Below are positions 11,704 through 23,499 of a stretch of 64,000 bases of DNA, piece by piece. The stretch comes from Eleusine coracana subsp. coracana (lineage: Eukaryota; Streptophyta; Magnoliopsida; Poales; Poaceae): the NCBI GenBank assembly GCA_032690845.1, contig CM064417.1, positions 23,352,808-23,416,807 on the forward strand. The letters run 5' to 3'. The position numbers and the translations under genes are program-made. Each line of letters starts with the position of its first letter. Position 1 is the stretch's first letter. The notes under the pieces were generated by a model. It worked only from the letters and a program-made list of their open reading frames with translations, was not told where the DNA came from and did no database searches.

Positions 11704-12794
11704 TGGCGAGTTGGGTCAAAATAGAACAACATTCAAATCGGATTGTCATGCATGGTGCAAATGGATTCAAACTGGATTCTCACAATGCACATATCATCTC
11801 GCAAAACACGATTGTACATATATGGAGGACTTCATAATAATTTTTTTTTGTTAAAACATCCAGATGTGCAATTTACTTCCAATTGAATTTAAAGTAGTAA
11901 GTGGTATTTTGAGAAGGGAAGGCTACATTTATTAGGGGCAATGTGATAATTTCTCTCTTTGCTTGTTTTTGCATGGGACAATTGCGCCAATGATGCTATT
12001 TTCAAGTCCAATTGCACGTTTTACCCTCCTTTTTAGGATTTGCACATTTGACCCTGGTTTTTGGAAACGAATTGCATGATTCACCCTATTACATGTAAAA
12101 ATAGGGCCAAATATGCAATAAAGTAGGGTCAATTGTGGAACCATATATTGCCAAATATGCAATAAACATGGGGCCAAATATGCATATGAATTTATACTGT
12201 GCATCACCAAACCGAGCTCCAATAGAAAAGCCAAACGAGTAGGCATTTTGCATTGTGAGGAGAGAGGTGAGGTAAAGCTAGATTTCCTCTCTCCTGGTCC
12301 TGGTAGGCAAGTCTTTGAGGGCGTCAGTGCATGGTGGGATTTACTACCTCTCAGACTGTTGGAGACATCACAAAAAATTGCTTTTTCTAGTCACTGTACA
12401 CATGAGGCTAAGCTGGATATGTAGCTTCGCCAGTGTTATCGAGTGCCCTACTAACTAGCCCTGCTCCCACCAACAGCAATTACTGAGCGCATGCGCATCA
12501 CTTGAAGCCAGCGTACCTAGTCCCACTGCATGGCTAAGCGATGCTGTTGTGCGTGGTTCACGAACCATGTGAATCCACACAACCTGATTCTTTTCCTTGG
12601 TTTCTGTGTAGGACGGATCTGGAGTAGATCGTATCTTTGTGCTTTGAAGAAGGATGCCAGAGTGTCAATGGGGGTTTCATTGGGATTAAATTATGTGTCA
12701 CATCAGCAAAAGTGATGACATGGCAAAATAATTAATATGAAACTGGGCAAATGAGTTTCATAGAGATGAACTCATTTAGCACTATTTCATACTA
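11704..12794. other. Non-coding interval with partial MITE copies
   Basis: No convincing coding. A truncated member of the TCTCAATGG MITE family is visible near 12663-12790 (TCAATGGGGGTTTCATT, then GTCACATCAGCAAAAGTGATG). The interval at 11930-12250 has repeated TGGGGCCAAATATGCA-type phrases. Confidence 0.5.
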
Positions 12795-13435
12795 CTCCCT
12801 CCATATTAGAAAAATAATTCATTTAGGTCATGATTTAGGACACAAAGGAAGGATTAATGTGAGGGTAATTTTCCCTACATGCCCTTATTAAATAGGACAT
12901 CGGGTCTCATATATTAGCTATCATTTACTTGCCCTACTAGTTAGCTGTGCTATGGTCAATGCTGGACGGTCGCGAATACGAAACTCCTGAGCTCCACAAG
13001 CTTCATTTTTTTTGTTTCACGCACGGGTATATGGTTGTTTTACGTGGTGTTTTTTTGACCTCTGGAGCATTAGAGTGTACTAGTGGCTGGTTTCTTTTTG
13101 TCATTCACACGCGTAAAATAGTTCGCGGTAATTTTTTCTTTTTTGGCTGCCTCATTTGCTGTCATATTTTCCATTGATTTCGTGGCTGCTGAGCAGGGAG
13201 AGTGAGACAGGGCCACAACGGGGAACATAAATGGAGCGTCACGGCACGCATTGGAGCCAGCAGCCGCACGCGTGCGCATCGGAAGCAAGCGGGCTGCGTC
13301 ACTGCGTTGTCTCGGTTTCTTACATGATTTAAACAGTCCAAATATAGGTAAAATCTCCAAAACGAATTTATTTCGTAACAACTGCTAATATGCCGAAATG
13401 AATTCATTTCTTAACAACTGCTAATATGGAGGGAG
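12795..13435. mobile_element. Stowaway-type (Tc1/mariner) non-autonomous element
   Basis: Ends are CTCCCTCCATATTAG and CTAATATGGAGGGAG, a perfect inverted repeat, flanked on both sides by TA (12793-12794 and 13436-13437). This is the grass Stowaway signature. At 641 bp it is longer than typical Stowaway MITEs (a few hundred bp). No transposase is visible; small ORFs inside do not match mariner. Confidence 0.85.
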
Positions 13436-13569
13436 TATGCATGAACTCAATTGGAGCTACCATTGAGAGCATAATGTTTCATCCTAACATGCAGTGACCA
13501 ATCCTAGTCGTGAAATGAAGTTGTGCATTGAGGAAGACCATTTTACCTATAAGATAAAAATTCTAAAGC

Positions 13570-14500
13570 GGATGTGGCACTATTGAAATGTGCGAGATGA
13601 AAAAATGGAATATCTCTAGGATCGAGATCGAGATTGTGCATTTTGTTAGATCTCTGAATGTGTTTGCGCATCATGCAGCAAAACACGCTTGTATGCCATT
13701 GCAAAAAAAGAAACACGCTTGTATGGAGGGTTTGTGCATGGTTTGGATAAAAGTAAGATCAAACTAGATTTTCATGACGTGAATTGATCCGTATGTGATA
13801 GCAGATACTAGTTGTATACTAATAATATGAAAAAAAGGAATCATGTCATTTGGGTAAAGAAATATATACACAAGTTCATAGGTTTTACTACTAGCTACTA
13901 GAATGAAAAGGCCAAATACCAATAACACATACGGTCCCTTTGGAATGCAAGATTCTAAAAACATAGGAATAGGAAAAAAGCAGGATTAGAGTTTGCTATC
14001 AATTGCAGTCCTATAGAAATTGAAAACGTAGGAAAATTTCCTATGGGGCCTTTGGCTATAGCGCAGGAAAAATACAGAAATGTATATCTTGCTATTGTTT
14101 CACATGAGAACAAAGGAAAGCAAAAAGAGGTCTAACCTCTTGCTTTGTTTCCTCCAAAATCAAGCTTACGAATCCATCCCTATGGGAAGTTTCCTTTACT
14201 TTTCCTGTGAGCCAAATGATCCTATAGGAAAAATTCCTTTACAATTCCTATGGTCCAAATTTCCTTTGTTTTCCTTTATTTCAAAGAAACCCGTAAACAC
14301 AAGTTTGCAGGCTGACAAATCCATTGCAACGCAGGGCGAGGGGAGCCAGTCAATTTCGACATGGGCGGCGCCAATCGCCTCGAGAGTCAAGCGACGTGAC
14401 CATTCACAGCTGCTACTATTACTCGATGCGACGTGTGTATTCACAGCTACTATCATATCTCCACGCTGGGCCATGAGACCGACCGGAGTTGAGCAAAGCA
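13570..14500. repeat. Segmental duplication, block A second part (partner 32553-32960)
   Basis: Two stretches match block B in order. The first (about 13717-13922) contains GTGATAGCAGATACTAGTTG and ACACAAGTTCATAGGTTTTA and matches 32553-32762. The second (about 14290-14490) contains GGCGAGGGGAGCCAGTC and TTACTCGATGC and matches 32770-32960. Block A has about 370 extra bases between them. The ORFs here are not supported by any family. Confidence 0.8.
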
Positions 14501-14738
14501 TGCCACCTCTCAGAGGATGGCCAATGGTTTAGCCAACAGCCGGCAAGTACTCTATGCAGAGAAAAGTTCTCATATAACAGAGTTTGTGTCATTTAAGATT
14601 GAAATATTAAATGCTTCCAAGTGCATGTTATTCGTTAGTTAAGAAAGACACGGCGTCAAAGAACACACCCTCTCTGCTGGCCATGGCGGTCGCACAAGTC
14701 AGTGATTGGAGGTGTAAACAATTATGTCGTTCCCTACT

Positions 14739-15192
14739 AGGGTGTGTTTGGTACAGCTTAGGCTAGTCTCAATGGGCCTTTCATCAGCATTAAATAAGGT
14801 GCCACATCAGCAAAATAGATGACATGACACATCAATAAATATGAAAGAGATGAAATGCCTTTCATAGGGACGAAAGGCATTTGACACAGTTTCATATAAA
14901 TGAAAGCCCATTGAAACTCCCATTGAACGACATATTTTGAGAGGCAAAGCAACCATAAGCACTTTCACATTTTGTCCTACAGAGACAAAGCAACTATAAC
15001 CTTGCTTTTCCAGCTTATGGAGCACATATCCCCATACTTCCATAGGATAAGCATAAACATATAAGCACTTTTGCCAAACGGTTGGATTGCTTTTGCTTCA
15101 ATAAGCTAGATAAGCTGAAAACGCACTTTTGATACATAAGCATAAGAATAAGCAATTTAAGGTATAAGCAAAAGTTGTACCGAACACACCCT
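14739..15192. repeat. MITE with GGGTGTGTTTGGTAC ends
   Basis: The left end AGGGTGTGTTTGGTACAGCT and right end GTTGTACCGAACACACCCT are inverted, flanked by TA on each side. It is about 450 bp, non-coding, and contains a nested TCTCAATGG-family MITE. Confidence 0.7.
14767..14927. repeat. Nested TCTCAATGG-family MITE
   Basis: Inverted ends GTCTCAATGGGCCTTTCATC and GAAACTCCCATTGAAC surround the same GCCACATCAGCA core as the copy at 11533. It sits inside the GGGTGTGTTTGG MITE. Confidence 0.65.
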
Positions 15193-15438
15193 AAACTTAT
15201 AAACCCAACCGAAGCAAACTCCTCTACGCTCTCTCAAGCATAAATGTTCATCTCCTCACCAAAACGTCCCATCGTTGATTCAACTTCGTATACCTAGTCT
15301 CCCCTGCGACGCGGCAGCCATCCTCTTCAACCTCGAGGGCAGCCACAACCGCCGACGATATCTAAATGCCGGCAGCACCAGTCACGGAACCAGCTGCACA
15401 ACGCATGAGGGCACTTCTCGCGTAGTGCAGTCACCGCG

Positions 15439-16351
15439 ATGTCTCCATCGGCCACCCGCGACTCCTCGGCCCGCATCACGTTCGACCTCAGCTTTGGCCA
15501 CCGTGGCATGCCTCAGCCTCAGCCTCAGCAACCACTCGCCTCGAACACTGTGGACAGAGGGAAGAGGCTTGCGAAAGCCTCTGTCTCAGCCACCGTGAGC
15601 ACAAAGAAGAAAGGGAAGGGAACAGCAACAACCTCTGCATCAGCCATCATCATGAGTCCGTGTGTGCGTACCACATGGTTCATTTGATTAATCTATGAGA
15701 GTATTCAGATAGATTGATTAATGTGCTTTTAGATTCATTAATCAATGTAGTTGGAGGCTTATTAATTGTATTGTTAGTTTGTTTTATTCTATATGTATCG
15801 ATCTGTGACTACCCTCTGCTTCACTTGACTAATTTGTTAGAGTAATTAGATAGATTTATTAATGTAATTTAATTTTATTTATACTGGAACTTTGATTTAT
15901 GCTATATGTTCATTTTACATGCTTACATAAATTTTGTATCATGCTATCCTTTAAAAAATTATGATTATCTCATTTCATCAATCTCTTTATTATAGGTCCC
16001 AATTTCCTTGATGTGCCACCAGGATTCAAAGACAAAAGGAAGAAGAAATCTGAACCCTTCTTTGATTTCATGGCTGAGATGGATGTGCCACCAGGATGTG
16101 AAGTCCAATGTGACCTCAGATTGGAAAAATGCATATCAAGTTTACGTTCACTTATGAAAGCAGCGATGTTAGACCTCACGAGGTGTTGTCTTGCAAGGAG
16201 GTGATGGTACTTGCACTGATATAGTTCGACATGCTATATATACTTATTAACTATGTACCTTGTATAACTTTAGATCATGACTAGGGCAGAGGATCTTTGG
16301 ACTATTCTAAAGAAGAAGGTGATGGACAGAGTGTACAAGAATAGCAAATAA
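15439..16351 (+). CDS. Unknown three-exon gene or captured gene fragment
   Basis: Three exon-like blocks. Exon 1 is open from ATG 15439 (MSPSATRDSSARITFDLSFG), is Gln/Pro and Lys/Thr rich, and runs toward 15650. Exon 2 follows a TTATAG acceptor near 15996 and contains LDVPPGFKDKRKKKSEPFFD and MAEMDVPPGCEV, two similar DVPPG phrases about 23 residues apart. Exon 3 follows an ACTTTAG acceptor near 16274 (MTRAEDLWTILKKKVMDRVY) and stops at 16351. Intron-exon borders are by eye. I do not recognise the family. It lies between the two duplication blocks and could be a captured host gene or CACTA cargo of unknown role. Confidence 0.35.
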
Positions 16352-16741
16352 TCAACTTAGGCATGTATGAATGAACTTATCTAGTGTTAGGATGACTTGT
16401 GTAATGAATGCCACTTTGTTATTTTAAAATTATGTCGTACTTATGTAAGGAATGCTTCATTTGTTACATGGCATGCAATGGTATTTCTATGTCATCCCCG
16501 GAGCCTCAATATTTGTTCCTGCTGAATGCTTATTAATACTAAGTGCGCTCAATGCTCAATATATTGTATGTCAAAATAACTAGAGTCTTTTTAAGGTGAA
16601 GATAATGAAAAATGAGCAAGACACATATATATTATGACCTAATATATACATAAATGATCAACATCGATAGTGTTCATCATCAGCACATGGAAAGAAAGAA
16701 ACAAAAAACAAAAACATCAAACTAGTACTAGTAGTTAACGA

Positions 16742-17553
16742 CTATGAACGGGATGACCCAGGCGCAGTGCCGACAACGATCGAGGAGGAAGTCCATCTCT
16801 TCTTGAAGGCGGACTTGTATCCCATGGTCTGAGCAATTTGACGGTGCCTCTCAATGTTGTTGGGGGCCCCCACCTTGTCGCTGAAGAACCGCAACGCGTG
16901 CACCTGAACCTCCCCCTTGCACTCGAAGTCCCTATCTTGGCAAACCGGGCATGAGTACAAGGTCTTGTCAGAGGAATAATCCTCCCGATACATGACGCTC
17001 GTGCCACCGTCGGGGGAGTGGTAGTTGTCGACGGAGTCACTACCGTCGTTGTACTCTTTGTTGCTACTGACGCTGTACTCTTCCATGCTATCATAGTCGG
17101 TGGTGGTGTCATCGTTGCCAACGGTCGCCATGACGATCTCCTCCGGTGGCACCACTACCTCCTCCTCCTTCGCTGCCGTCGAGAACACCGGGGCCCGAGC
17201 GTCACGAACGCACTTCGGCAAAGGCGAGCGTGACCCGTCGCGGCGTGCTCGAGCCACGGAAGAAGACGAACCACCGGTCCGTAAAGGATCAAGGAATAGT
17301 GAAAAATTTCCATTCCATAAATCACGATACAATGACTTGATAACTAAATTGAAGCACAAATAGTACCAATATTGGCCTAAAACAGTCGAAAACTATCAGG
17401 AATCATAGAGACATTGAGCAAACGAAAAACCCCTAACCCCCAAAATTATACAGAAATCGTGGAACAAGGGCAAAAACATACAAACGCCGGGAGGAGAGGG
17501 GTGCGGAGGTTTCGGTTGCCAGCGGCCTCACTCGAGTCCCTCGTGGGCGCCAT
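16742..17553 (-). pseudogene. Captured acidic Cys-motif protein gene, copy 2
   Basis: Start ATG is at 17553 (MAPTRDSSEAAGNRN, identical to copy 1 at this point). The region equivalent to exon 2 begins near 17280, but the acceptor AG seen in copy 1 reads GG here (TTTACGG), so splicing is doubtful. From there the frame is open to the stop near 16742: GGSSSSVARARRDGSRSPLP, a short KEEEVVVPPEE, ATVGNDDTTTDYDSMEEY, LYSCPVCQDRDFECKGEVQV, then HALRFFSDK and IERHRQIA. It is the longest open copy and lacks the expanded Glu repeat of copy 1. Its C-terminus (FKKRWTSSSIVVGT) has no match in the others. The Cys pair plus His residues could bind metal; no known family was recognised. Confidence 0.5.
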
Positions 17554-17699
17554 GGCAGTTGAGCATGTCGAGTGGCGAGAGCGAGGGTTTGAGCGCGGTG
17601 GCGAAGAAGACAAAGCGGGAGAGTCGAGTGATGGCGGAAACGGGAGTGCACCCCTGATATGGGCGTGAGGTCGAGAGGCGCCTTTTCTCATACTAGCAC

Positions 17700-18374
17700 G
17701 CTTGGTGTCTGATATGCTAACACACTAAAACATGGGACCGCATAAACTCGGGCCCACCTATCATTGAGTCTTGAGTATAACTTCAGCATACTCCTTCCGG
17801 TTCTGGATTTCTGGTTGTTTATGGGGTGTAGTCAGATTTTGCAATTCTGTTAAGGAAAACTAGTTGTTTTGGACTTGTTTGCACCCTTTTTTAGTCAGGA
17901 AGGCAGACCGTTGTAGTGGACAGAACTTCGCGCTTGTGGAGACCGCCGCTTAACTGTGATATGTTGCAATCCTATATTATTTTCACCAAGAAATTACTGA
18001 AAAACCACAACTAGGTAGCAGTAGCAGCACCCCCATGATTTTGCCAGGAAATAAATAGGCCCTTAGCAGCAGTGCAACACCCCCTTGATTTTGATCTGGC
18101 CCTTTATTTTTCTCCAGCTAGGAACCGCCTCCTCTAGATTTTCTCTAGCTCGCCACAATTAAATATGTAAAAACATCAATCCTGACCTAAACATATATTC
18201 ACAAAATAACATAGTTCACCTAGTTCAACCACGAGGATAATAAAACACGATCAGAAGTGTTCAACACAAATATATGAGTCAAAAGAAATCAAAAAGCAAC
18301 GACGACAACGAGACTTGAAACTAGCTAGACGATAAGGACGAGGCGACGATGACGACGAGGAGGGGACTCATCAG
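17700..18374. other. Non-coding interval between copies 2 and 3
   Basis: About 17700-17800 repeats the upstream flank of copy 1 (9260-9360). About 18160-18370 repeats its 3' flank (7915-8190), including TAATAAAACACGATCAGAAG. Between them (17800-18160) there is no clear feature. Confidence 0.55.
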
Positions 18375-18872
18375 TCCACCCGAGCAATCTTGCGGTGTAG
18401 CTCAACGGCGGTAGGCCTCCCCATGTTGTTAGGGTTGCTGATGAACCGGGACACGTGCATGACGACCTCCATCCTGGAGCCGTACTCCTAGTCGTCATTG
18501 CAGACTGGGCACCGGTATTAGTACTTGTCAAAGAGGGTGCGCCGGTAAGGAAAGCGCAAGCCGATGGCGACGGGGGGCTTTTCGTCACCGTCATCAGCAG
18601 TGGTGGTATTGTCGAGGCTAACGGTCGCCGTGACGATCTCCTCCTCCTCCTCCTCTGATGCCGGGACGACCTCCTCTTCATTGTCTGACCCTAGGATGAC
18701 CTCCTCCTTTGATGCAAGGACGAACTCCTCCTCCTCCTCCTCCTCCTCTGATGCTCAGATGAACTCCTCCTCCTTCTGTGACGCTAGGATGACCTCCTCC
18801 TCCTCCTTCACTGCTGCCAAGATGACCAGGGCCAGAGCGCCATGGACGCGCTTTGGTGAAGGCGAGCGCGAC
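18375..18872 (-). pseudogene. Captured acidic Cys-motif protein gene, copy 3 (5'-truncated)
   Basis: It corresponds to the 3' two thirds of copy 1, including the gene's 3' flank, and ends abruptly at 18872, where copy 1 continues toward its splice acceptor. Visible on the minus strand are a Glu-rich GAGGAG region, a DNTTTADD stretch, YRCPVCNDD followed by an in-frame stop where copy 1 has Gln, then MEVVMHVSRFISNP and ELHRKIARVD. Further stops and frame slips occur. It is clearly closer to copy 1 than to copy 2. The truncation point lies about 200 bp from the Tat gypsy insertion. Confidence 0.55.
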
Positions 18873-19070
18873 TCATGATGGATACTACTATATGACATGG
18901 TCACTAGCCAAATTCAAGGTGAAATATAATGACTAATCTTAGAATCTGATTTGCGTTGCCTTTCAATTGCTAATGATCTATATCATTTTTTTTGGCAACA
19001 TGGCATACATGTGCTAGAGCATTTTTGTTCTGTGAAGGTGCATGTCCTCATTTTAATAATGATACAAATG
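18873..19070. other. Short non-coding flank of the Tat gypsy
   Basis: This sequence replaces the 5' part of copy 3 and ends with AAATG (19066-19070), the left target duplication of the gypsy. It continues at 29594 after the element. Confidence 0.6.
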
Positions 19071-19444
19071 TGTGGAATACTTACCTTCTGGGTCTTCGTA
19101 GATATGCCTAAGTCGGCAACTGACAGGGTACCTCATTAATAAGGGAACCGATCGAGTTGGCTTGGAGCAAAAGACAATTAGAGATAGACTTTCTATGTAA
19201 ATCCTTGTAGACTACGAGTAGGACTCTTCATATACTCCCTGCCCACCGGATATATAAGGTGGCAGGGAAGCCCCCATTGGGGACACAAAATTGCAAAGCA
19301 ATACAAGCCACAGAACACTGGACGTAGGGTTTTTACTCTCACCGAGAGGGCTCAAACCTGTATAACTCAGTGTCTTTTGCAACCATCATAGTTCTTAGTC
19401 TCGGCGTAGCCCTATAAATATATTACCAAGATCAAGTATTGACA
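19071..19444 (+). repeat. 5' LTR of the Tat gypsy
   Basis: Starts TGTGGAATACTTACC and ends ATTGACA. It has a TATATAAG box at 19251-19258. TTGGCACCCCAGGTAGGGGA follows immediately as the presumed primer-binding region; I could not assign the tRNA. Confidence 0.93.
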
Positions 19445-20540
19445 GTTGGCACCCCAGGTAGGGGACAAGGCTCGCCAGGATTCTCCGTCGACTACGATGG
19501 CCGAAATTCCTAACATCCAGTACTCGCCGGACTTACAAGATCTCCTTTGGATCGCTCGACGTTGTCGTTGACACCAACGGAGACCTAGGTCTAGAGAACT
19601 ACCGATCTGACTCGGCCGCAGCCGGTTCTATGGCGCGATCACCGAGCTCGTCAGATCTGATCCCACCATTGGCTCTACTCGGATTCGGCGATACAGACCT
19701 ACCCCTCGAGTATGACTCAATGTCGGTCTGTTCCTTTGATGAGGATTCGGTCAGATCTACTTGCTTGTGCCCTCTGATCGTGAATGTGGTCGAGATAGAT
19801 GTGAATCCATCAGAAGACCACGATGAGGAGAGTGACCGTGAAAACCCCCAGGACAACAACTCATCAGCAGGACATCGCCGTCGAGCGAGAGGATCACGTG
19901 GATCTCGCCTCGCACGACGACTAGACCTTGGATAACTAGAGATCGAAGTAGACGATGTTAAGGTCTATGACACCCTGCAGAACAACATCATCGGGGCCAA
20001 AACTTTGCTCGACAGCTTGATGGCTGACACGGCATATCAGACCCCTGCGATGCATAAGGCGGTGGCCATGCTCAAGGCAGCTGCAGTTCAAGAGGCGGTC
20101 AGGGACGAACCATAGTTGGTGGCAAGTTCTAGTCATGCTTCGTCACGCGGTCGACTAAGGCATGGCGATATGAGAAATTCCCTCAGAATCCATGACGATC
20201 GAGATACCATCAACTCCCATTACGAAGAGTGGGCTCGGGACGACCGATGCCAAGAGGAGGAGAGCCGCGATTGGAGGACTGACAACCGACGGGAAGACCG
20301 ATGCGATCCACCTCCAAGAAACAACCGTGATGGCCAAAATCGACGTGATGATCGGGACCGGCACGAGAATCATGATGAAGATAATCGCCATGATGACGAT
20401 GTTGGCCCTCGCCATAATCGTCGCCCATCTTCATCTCCCGACTGACATAGAAGGTCAACTACTCCGAGCAATGAAGAATTCGACGCATCAAGGCGGATGT
20501 ACTTGAGCTTTGCATAGCTTGGTGGCCGAAAGGATTCAAG

Positions 20541-21401
20541 TTGGTTCCTATTGAGAAATACGATGGTCAGACCAACCCACGAGAGTGGCTTCAGCTATAC
20601 AGTACAGTGATTCGGTCAGCCAGGGGCGATACCTTAGTGATGGCCAATTATCTACTGGTCCGCCTTGATCCGGCCGTTCGGATTTGGCTCATATCTCTCC
20701 CAGAGAGATCGGTCACCTCTTGGAGAGACCTTAATAGGAAGCTCATAGAGAGTTTCCAAGCTACTTGCAATCATCTGGGCAACAACTTCGACCCCACTCA
20801 GATTAAGCAGAAGCCAGACGAGTCCGTACGCGACTACATCAAGAAGTTTTGTGACAAGAAGACCAAGATCCCTAATGTCCCAGATCAGCAGATCATTGCA
20901 GCCTTCCTAGGAGGCATACAGAGTGATGACCTGGTCCAGGAGATCGGTCTGAGGAATCATGATCTCAAGTTGACCGCTCGAGAGTGCTTCGAGATCACTG
21001 ATAAGTTCATGTCAGGCGAGTCGGCACTATATGACATCCACGACAAAGGCATGGAGAAGCACTCAGACAAGCCGGAGTCCTCCAAGAAGGACAAGAAAAG
21101 GAAGCATGACAACATGGTCGCTGCGGTAGACTGATTCCAGAAGAACCCTCAGATGAACCAGCAGACCATGGACGACTTGCTAAGTGGCCCATGCCTATGG
21201 CACCAAATGGAAAACCATAAGGCAAAGGACTGTTACCAACTGAAAGATTTTGCGACTATCGTGCTCAAGGTGGCCAAGGATCCGCGAAGGCGCAATGGCA
21301 AGGACAAGGCCAAAGACGAAAAAGGAGAGTTCCAGGAGCCCCGAAAGGAAGTCAACTTCATCTTCGGAGGCCTGGCTACCTACATGTCCAAACAGAAGTA
21401 A
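20541..21401 (+). pseudogene. Tat gypsy gag (capsid and zinc knuckle)
   Basis: An open frame from 20541 to 21134 gives a capsid-type gag domain: VPIEKYDGQTNPREWLQLYS, WLISLPERSVTSW, RKLIESFQ, then EESVRDYIKKF-like residues (here DESVRDYIKKFCDKKTKIPN) and FLGGIQSDDL, followed by a Lys-rich tail. An in-frame TGA (21132) separates it from 21153-21401, which contains CLWHQMENHKAKDC, a zinc-knuckle-like C-H-H-C pattern. Sequence upstream (19600-20500) is acidic/Arg-rich and probably the N-terminal part of gag in broken frames. Gag packages element RNA in virus-like particles; here it is disabled. Confidence 0.85.
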
Positions 21402-21412
21402 AAGCTGGAACT

Positions 21413-21991
21413 ATGAGAGATCAACTCGTAGAGCCTGCTACGCCCAAGTACATGAGGTGGTGTGAGGTACCGATCACATTTGATCGGTCGGATCACCCCA
21501 GGCACCTGCCCAAACCAAGTCTCTACCCGTTGGTACTCGCGGCCATGATGAAGGAGGTCAAGTTCAACAAAGTACTCATCAATAGAGGAAGCAGTTTGGA
21601 CTTTATCTTCACTAAGACCCTCATGGAGTTAGGCTTATCGATCAATGACCTCCAGCCGAGTTACTCACCCTTCCACGGGATCGTGCCTGGCAAGACCTCG
21701 GTTCCTATTGGGCAGATCGTTTTGTCTATTACCATTGGAACCCGTGAAAACTTCAGGACCAAGCGTGTTACCTTTTAGGTGGCCGATTTCGATTCAGCAT
21801 ACCATGCTATCCTCGGTAGACTGGCGATGGTGAAGTTCATGGCGGTCCCACACTACCCATACCTCACTCTCAAGATGCCAGACCCTAAAGGAATAATCTC
21901 CCTCCACTCTGATCTTCAGAATTCCCTCCACCGACAGTTGATGCTGTCCCACTGGCAGGAAATCCAGAAGGTAGTCGGCAATGAGAAGTAG
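21413..21991 (+). pseudogene. Tat gypsy aspartic protease region
   Basis: Residues LINRGSSLDFIFTKTLMELG correspond to the retropepsin active site. The usual D-(G/S)-(S/G) triad appears with Asp changed to Asn (INRGSS), which would abolish catalysis. ILGRLAMVKFMAVPHYPYLT downstream matches the ILGR flap-end segment of Tat proteases. An in-frame stop (21776-21778) interrupts it. Confidence 0.8.
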
Positions 21992-22079
21992 ACTGATGCG
22001 GAGATCCCCATGAAGAAGTCTACCAAGGACAAGATACAGACGGACGACATCCCTACTAAGGAGATCATGTATCGATCGG

Positions 22080-23360
22080 ATCATAGACTCAACAGACGGG
22101 TGTGAGCTTTTAAGCTTTATGGATGCCTATTCAAGCTATCACCAGATCCCACTAAAGGTCGAAGATCAAATCAAGACTTCCTTTATAACTCCCTTTGGCA
22201 CCTATTGCTACATTACCATGCCGTTCGGTCTGAAAAATGCTGGCGTGACCTACCAACGTGGTATTCAACGCTACGACGAAGCTTAGATCGGTCGGAATGC
22301 AGAAGCATGTGTAGATGACATCATGGTAAAAACTCAGAACGTCGAAGAACTTCTCTCTGACCTCGCAGAGATGTTCGACAATTTGAGATGTTATAGAGGC
22401 CAACCCGAATAAAATCAGTGGGGTGTTCAGAAGCTGACTGGATGTATGGCATCCCCGAGTCACTTCATTTCCTGACTGGGGGTCAGGGGTTTGCCGCTCT
22501 TTAAACTGCTCAAGAAGCAGGATGACTTCGTCTGGACAGCAGAGGCACAATTGGCGTTGGATGAGTTGAAGGTCCACCTCAGCAATATTCCAGTCTTGGT
22601 GCCTCTGGAGCCACAAGAAAAGCTTCAACTCTACATATCGGCCACAACACAAGTTGTGAGTACTGTTTTAACGGTCGACCGAGAGGAAGAGGGTCATGTA
22701 CAAAAAGTGCAACACCCGGTGTACTTCGTTAGTGAAGTTCTCAGTGCCTCCAAAACATGATATCACCAGATCTTGAAGCTGTTATACGCGCTCCTAATTA
22801 CCTCAAGGAAGTTGAAGCACTACTTTTAAGCTCATCCTATCAAAGTTCAAACATCCTTTGCACTCGGCTCAATTCTTCACAACCGAGAAGCCGAAGGAAA
22901 GATTGTTAAGTGGGCAGTTAAACTTGGTCAGTATACCATCATGTTTGCACCTTGTTCGGCAATCAAAGGATAGGCATTGGTCGAATTTGTTTCTGAGTGG
23001 ACAGAGATTCAAATGCTGCCTGCATCGTAAGATATCGAATACTAGAAAATGTACTTCGAAAGATCCCTCTAGTTACTTGGAGCTGGTGTAGGAATTGTGT
23101 TCATCTCACCCACAAGAGATAAATTGCAATACACCCTTCAGATCATGTTTCGCGCGTCTAATAACACTGCAGAATATGAAGCTCTTGTGCACGGTGTCTT
23201 GACATCTTTGGTGACTCGGCTCTGGTCATTAACCCGGTCACTAACGATTAGAACTGTGTGGACGACAACATGATTGCTTACTGCCAAGAAGTAAGGAAGC
23301 TCGAAGACAAATTCGATGGACTGAAGTTCACACATGTTCTTCGAGATAATAATCAAGCGG
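22080..23360 (+). pseudogene. Tat gypsy reverse transcriptase (N-terminally deleted) and RNase H
   Basis: The RT begins mid-domain at about 22100 (FMDAYSSYHQIPLKVEDQIK, then MPFGLKNAGVTYQR), and the YVDD box appears as CVDDIMVK near 22308. The upstream palm (the CVDFTDLNK-type motifs of the family) is absent, so the protease runs almost directly into mid-RT. The connection segment is FVWTAEAQLALDELKVHL and YFVSEVLSASKT (22515-22757). RNase H pieces include SNNTAEYEALVHG near 23160 and LKFTHVLRDNNQAADEFAKM near 23325. Stops and frame changes occur between blocks. Confidence 0.85.
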
Positions 23361-23499
23361 CTGATGAATTTGCCAAGATGGGATTGTCTCTATCGATTGT
23401 CCCGCCCGGTGTTTTCTTACCCACCCTGGATTCTCCCACTATTTCTCCTCGGTCTGATGTCGTAATGACCGATGTTGCTGAGCCCGTAAGTGATGTGAA

